A DNA stretch of 20,000 nt, taken from the NCBI GenBank assembly GCA_963170055.1, contig CAUJGJ010000025.1, forward strand, positions 1,158,901-1,178,900, in the 5' to 3' direction. How positions within the stretch are numbered: the first letter of the stretch is position 1; the number at the start of each line of letters is the position of its first letter. The notes below the pieces were generated by a model. It was not told where the DNA came from. It worked only from the letters and a program-made list of their open reading frames with translations, and did no database searches. The position numbers were made by a program, and so were the translations under genes. The stretch is from Halisarca cf. caerulea. Its lineage: Eukaryota > Porifera > Demospongiae > Chondrillida > Halisarcidae. This document shows, piece after piece, positions 17,479 through 20,000 of this stretch.

Positions 17479-17668
17479 TATGGTATTTATATTATATTAT
17501 AACATGCATAATATTATTGCATGTGATTGCAATGGATGCATATGCATGTGTTGCGGCGGATATCACAGTCATATAATATTAATATCCGTGTAATGTACAG
17601 CTCACAACAAATTATGGAAAACTTGTTAAGTGGCTGATACAATGATGTCAATAATGCATATATAATTA

Positions 17669-18296
17669 TTAAAAGATTGAATCCATTGATTTTGAAAGTT
17701 TTGTCGGGTGTGATGCAATCCGTGCCACTGGCATACGCTTCTTGAGGTCTTCCAACATCTTTGCAAACGGTATTCGCATCTCTGGATCGTAGTTCCAACA
17801 TTTTGTGAGAATGTCCTAATATGGAGATACAGAGAACACAGTCATACGCAGGAAAAGGACCAGAACAGAAAACACCTGTACATGTACTTTGGCACCTGTC
17901 AAGTACAGCCGTCAGTCCATAGGCTGTAGAACTGGGGGGTCCTGGGAACCATACCCCCCTCCCCCCCCCCCCCCCCCCCCCCCCACCACCAACAACAACA
18001 CACACACACGTCTCAAGACCCAAGCCTTAAATGTCTACAATCACCTAGTGGTTTAAGTACGGCAACCCAAAACAGGCTGAAGCTCTATAGAGAACCTCCA
18101 AGGTGCAGTCAGCTGTGCAATTTTGCAGGTGCCATAGACCAAAAGGGTGACCAACTAACCCCAAAACCGGGGTGGGGGGAGGCAAAGACATCCTTGCAGA
18201 AACACAATGAGAAGAAGGAGGAGAGGGGGGAGGGAGGGAGCCACCCCTCTATTTAAAGCCCACACATTTTCACCAAACAAATGATTAGAATACAGT

Positions 18297-18358
<62 letters not shown>

Positions 18359-18773
18359 AATGACTAAAATACGTACATTGTACATGCACATTTACATATG
18401 TAACACATACACGTACTTTGACTGTGGTTGTGCTGTTGACGTGCTCTGTCTTTGGACGAGCACCATTGCCAACCAGATAGATGACTTGCTCTGGCTCATA
18501 GTTCCCAAACGGCCATGTTCCCGTCAGCAGCTCATACCACAGAATACTGAATACAAGACAGAGTGGTGACACCAGTAAATAAATACATAGCATATGTGAC
18601 TCTGCACACAGGTACACACACATACTGTACACACATAAATACACATGCTTGCATTTGCTCTCTCTCACACACAAATGCACAAACACACACACGCGTGCAC
18701 ACACACACACACATGCACGCACACGCGCACACACACACACATGCACGCGCGCGCACACACACACATACACACA

Positions 18774-18814
<41 letters not shown>

Positions 18815-19082
18815 GCACTCCCAAAACTCACCCAAAAGCATAGATGTCGGACTGAAAGGTGTAGTGTTTGTCACATGTCTCAAAAGGTGACAGGACTTTG
18901 AGTATCTCAGGAGCTTGGTAGTTGAGCCAACCACGTGGTACCATGAGTTTCCCTTTCATTCTAAAGAAAAACACACAAGAAGAACAACTACATGAGAACG
19001 TGCCAGGTACGTGAAGGACAAAGGAGGTAACTTTTGCTAAAATAAAACTTTCATCCTCCTTGAACATAGGTAACACTCTTGT

Positions 19083-19162
<80 letters not shown>

Positions 19163-19892
19163 GCCCCACATCCTTCAAATCTCCCCTCACCCCTGTGAGT
19201 ATCCTATCCAAAAACCTCTCCTAATACTACATCTGCAACAAGATGCCCAACCACTCACCCAGGGAAAAGTTGACAATCTGTGACCAGATTGAACCCAACA
19301 TCCGTAATCACCACTTTGTTGTCTCTGTCCTTGTCGTCCAGGAGTATGTGACGGGAGGTGAGATCCTTGTGCACAATGCCCTTGTCGTGTAGATATCCCA
19401 TTCCCTGGAGCAGAAGGAGGAAAGGAGCATTGTAAGCAAGTGTCAATAGTGACGGCAGAAGGAGGAGAGGAGCATTGTAAGCAAGTGTCAATAGTGATGG
19501 CAGAAGGAGGAGAGGAGCATTGTAAGCAAGTGTCAATAGCGACGGCAGAAGTACCGACAGCCAATGTACAGTACATACAGCTAAACCTCTCTATAATGAA
19601 CCCTGGATACAATGAACTCCTGATATAACAAACATAGATCTAAGAATGTACACCTATCTATTCTATTGTAAATGAACCCTGATGTAGTGAACACCCTGAT
19701 ATAGTGAACCTTTTCAGCAGTCCCGGGGCAGTTCGTTATAGAGAGGTTTGCCTGTACATACGTACATACATGCGTATATCACTCATGAACCCCACCTGAG
19801 CAACCTGCTTGATGATGTGGTGAGCTCGTCGCCCTTGGAAGGTCTCGGTCCACACATGTATGTGCTTGTACAAAGGCACACCATTGAAGTTA
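17669..19892 (-). CDS. KSR: KSR-like pseudokinase (kinase suppressor of Ras), C-terminal five exons (partial)
   Basis: Minus-strand exons: 19892-19796, 19404-19259, 18960-18832, 18546-18417, 17815-17669 (TAA stop). All are GT-AG with matching phases, about 216 codons; the 5' part lies beyond 20000. The peptide follows the KSR kinase-like domain: [40 protein letters not shown] joined to [25 protein letters not shown] and a tail with ARIASHP like the RRLSHP tail of KSR. KSR is a cytosolic scaffold that brings RAF and MEK together downstream of Ras. The HRD Arg is Lys, as in vertebrate KSR. In addition, the Asn that normally ends the catalytic loop is His (HKDLTSRH) and DFG is DVG, so metal binding should be impaired. 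RAF is less likely because RAF keeps HRD, Asn and DFG. Confidence 0.78.
17954..17984. repeat. Poly(C)/poly(G) tract (about 24 Cs in a row after CCCCCCT)
   Basis: On the sense strand of the KSR-like gene this is a run of about 24 Gs in the last intron, about 140 bases before the final acceptor. It can in principle form G-quadruplexes. The exact length may be affected by sequencing error. Confidence 0.9.
18298..18356. repeat. (CA)n microsatellite
   Basis: About 29 CA units in the last intron of the KSR-like gene; (GT)n on the sense strand, about 60 bases after the exon donor at 18416. Confidence 0.97.
18664..18814. repeat. (CA)n microsatellite, interrupted
   Basis: CA repeats with GCGCGC and TGCACGC interruptions. 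On the sense strand of the KSR-like gene it is (GT)n and begins about 17 bases after the donor at 18831. Confidence 0.96.
19081..19162. repeat. (CA)n microsatellite, nearly pure
   Basis: About 39 CA units in a KSR-like intron; (GT)n on the sense strand. Confidence 0.97.
19409..19551. repeat. 45-bp minisatellite touching a splice acceptor
   Basis: Three units (19409-19453, 19454-19498, 19499-19543) and a fragment. On the KSR sense strand each unit ends in a pyrimidine-rich CTCCTCTCCTCCTTCTGC, and the last one merges with the acceptor of the exon that starts at 19404. The polypyrimidine tract is thus repeated upstream. Confidence 0.92.
19578..19754. mobile_element. TA-flanked MITE, 177 bp (CAGCTAAACCTCTCTATAAT ends)
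   Basis: The left end CAGCTAAACCTCTCTATAAT pairs with the right end GTTATAGAGAGGTTTGCCTG, both flanked by TA. The body repeats ATGAACCCTGGATA / TAGTGAACACCCTGATA. It lies in a KSR-like intron and ends about 40 bases before the donor at 19795. Confidence 0.8.
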
Positions 19893-20000
19893 CTGCAGGA
19901 AAAGACGAGGAAACGACAGGTGTAGGGGGTACCTTAGCAACATGTACAGTATTGTAAGCACATTAGCACAAATGAATGTACCAAGGGCAGGCTAGACAAG
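19893..20000 (-). other. Intron or upstream part of the KSR-like gene
   Basis: No exon could be recognised between the acceptor at 19893 and the window end. Confidence 0.4.

Noticed and set aside
17514..18023. Minus-strand 169-aa frame with a Gly run
   Set aside because: The Gly run is the G homopolymer. The frame is not the one that carries the KSR C-terminal exon and contains the intron.

Overview
The window looks like nuclear DNA of an animal. Every recognisable gene has canonical GT-AG introns. The gene set (SPT6, shugoshin, PHYHD1-type dioxygenases, a KSR-type pseudokinase, and a secreted LRR/EGF protein) fits an early-branching metazoan. A sponge is my best guess from the compact gene spacing and the style of the LRR/EGF/Cys-rich protein, but the sequence alone does not prove it. 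No prokaryotic operon, CRISPR array, tRNA or rRNA was seen.

Layout. Positions 53-311 (minus) hold the acidic N-terminal exon of an SPT6-like elongation factor. It is divergent from a 14-exon plus-strand gene (405-8705) whose exons join in frame into 666 codons: signal peptide, LRRNT, LRRs, LRRCT, EGF-like repeats, two CGPC Cys-rich modules and an unassigned C-terminal region. A convergent AT-rich spacer (8706-9429) separates it from a 9-exon minus-strand gene (9430-12708). That gene joins exactly into 451 codons and carries an N-terminal coiled coil and a C-terminal SGO motif, so it is read as shugoshin. A short divergent promoter with an E2F-like site and a TCACGTGA E-box leads to an intronless PHYHD1-like dioxygenase (13027-13887). 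A second intronless copy follows at 14811-15677. Behind it lies a 5'-truncated retroelement C-terminal fragment (about 15875-16350) and a repeat-rich stretch (16350-17668). The right end (17669-19892, minus) carries the last five exons of a KSR-like pseudokinase, whose N-terminal part lies beyond the window.

Introns and spacers are packed with microsatellites, minisatellites and short inverted-repeat elements (MITEs). Several repeats touch or copy splice sites. One minisatellite duplicates a 3' splice junction together with the first bases of its exon.

There is no sign that these genes form one pathway. SPT6 (transcription), shugoshin (cohesin protection) and KSR (Ras-MAPK scaffold) are ordinary conserved animal genes. 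The most unusual points are the HxE iron triad in the second dioxygenase copy, the heavily degenerated kinase motifs of the KSR-like protein, and the splice-site-linked tandem repeats. I did not find a convincing new multi-gene system.
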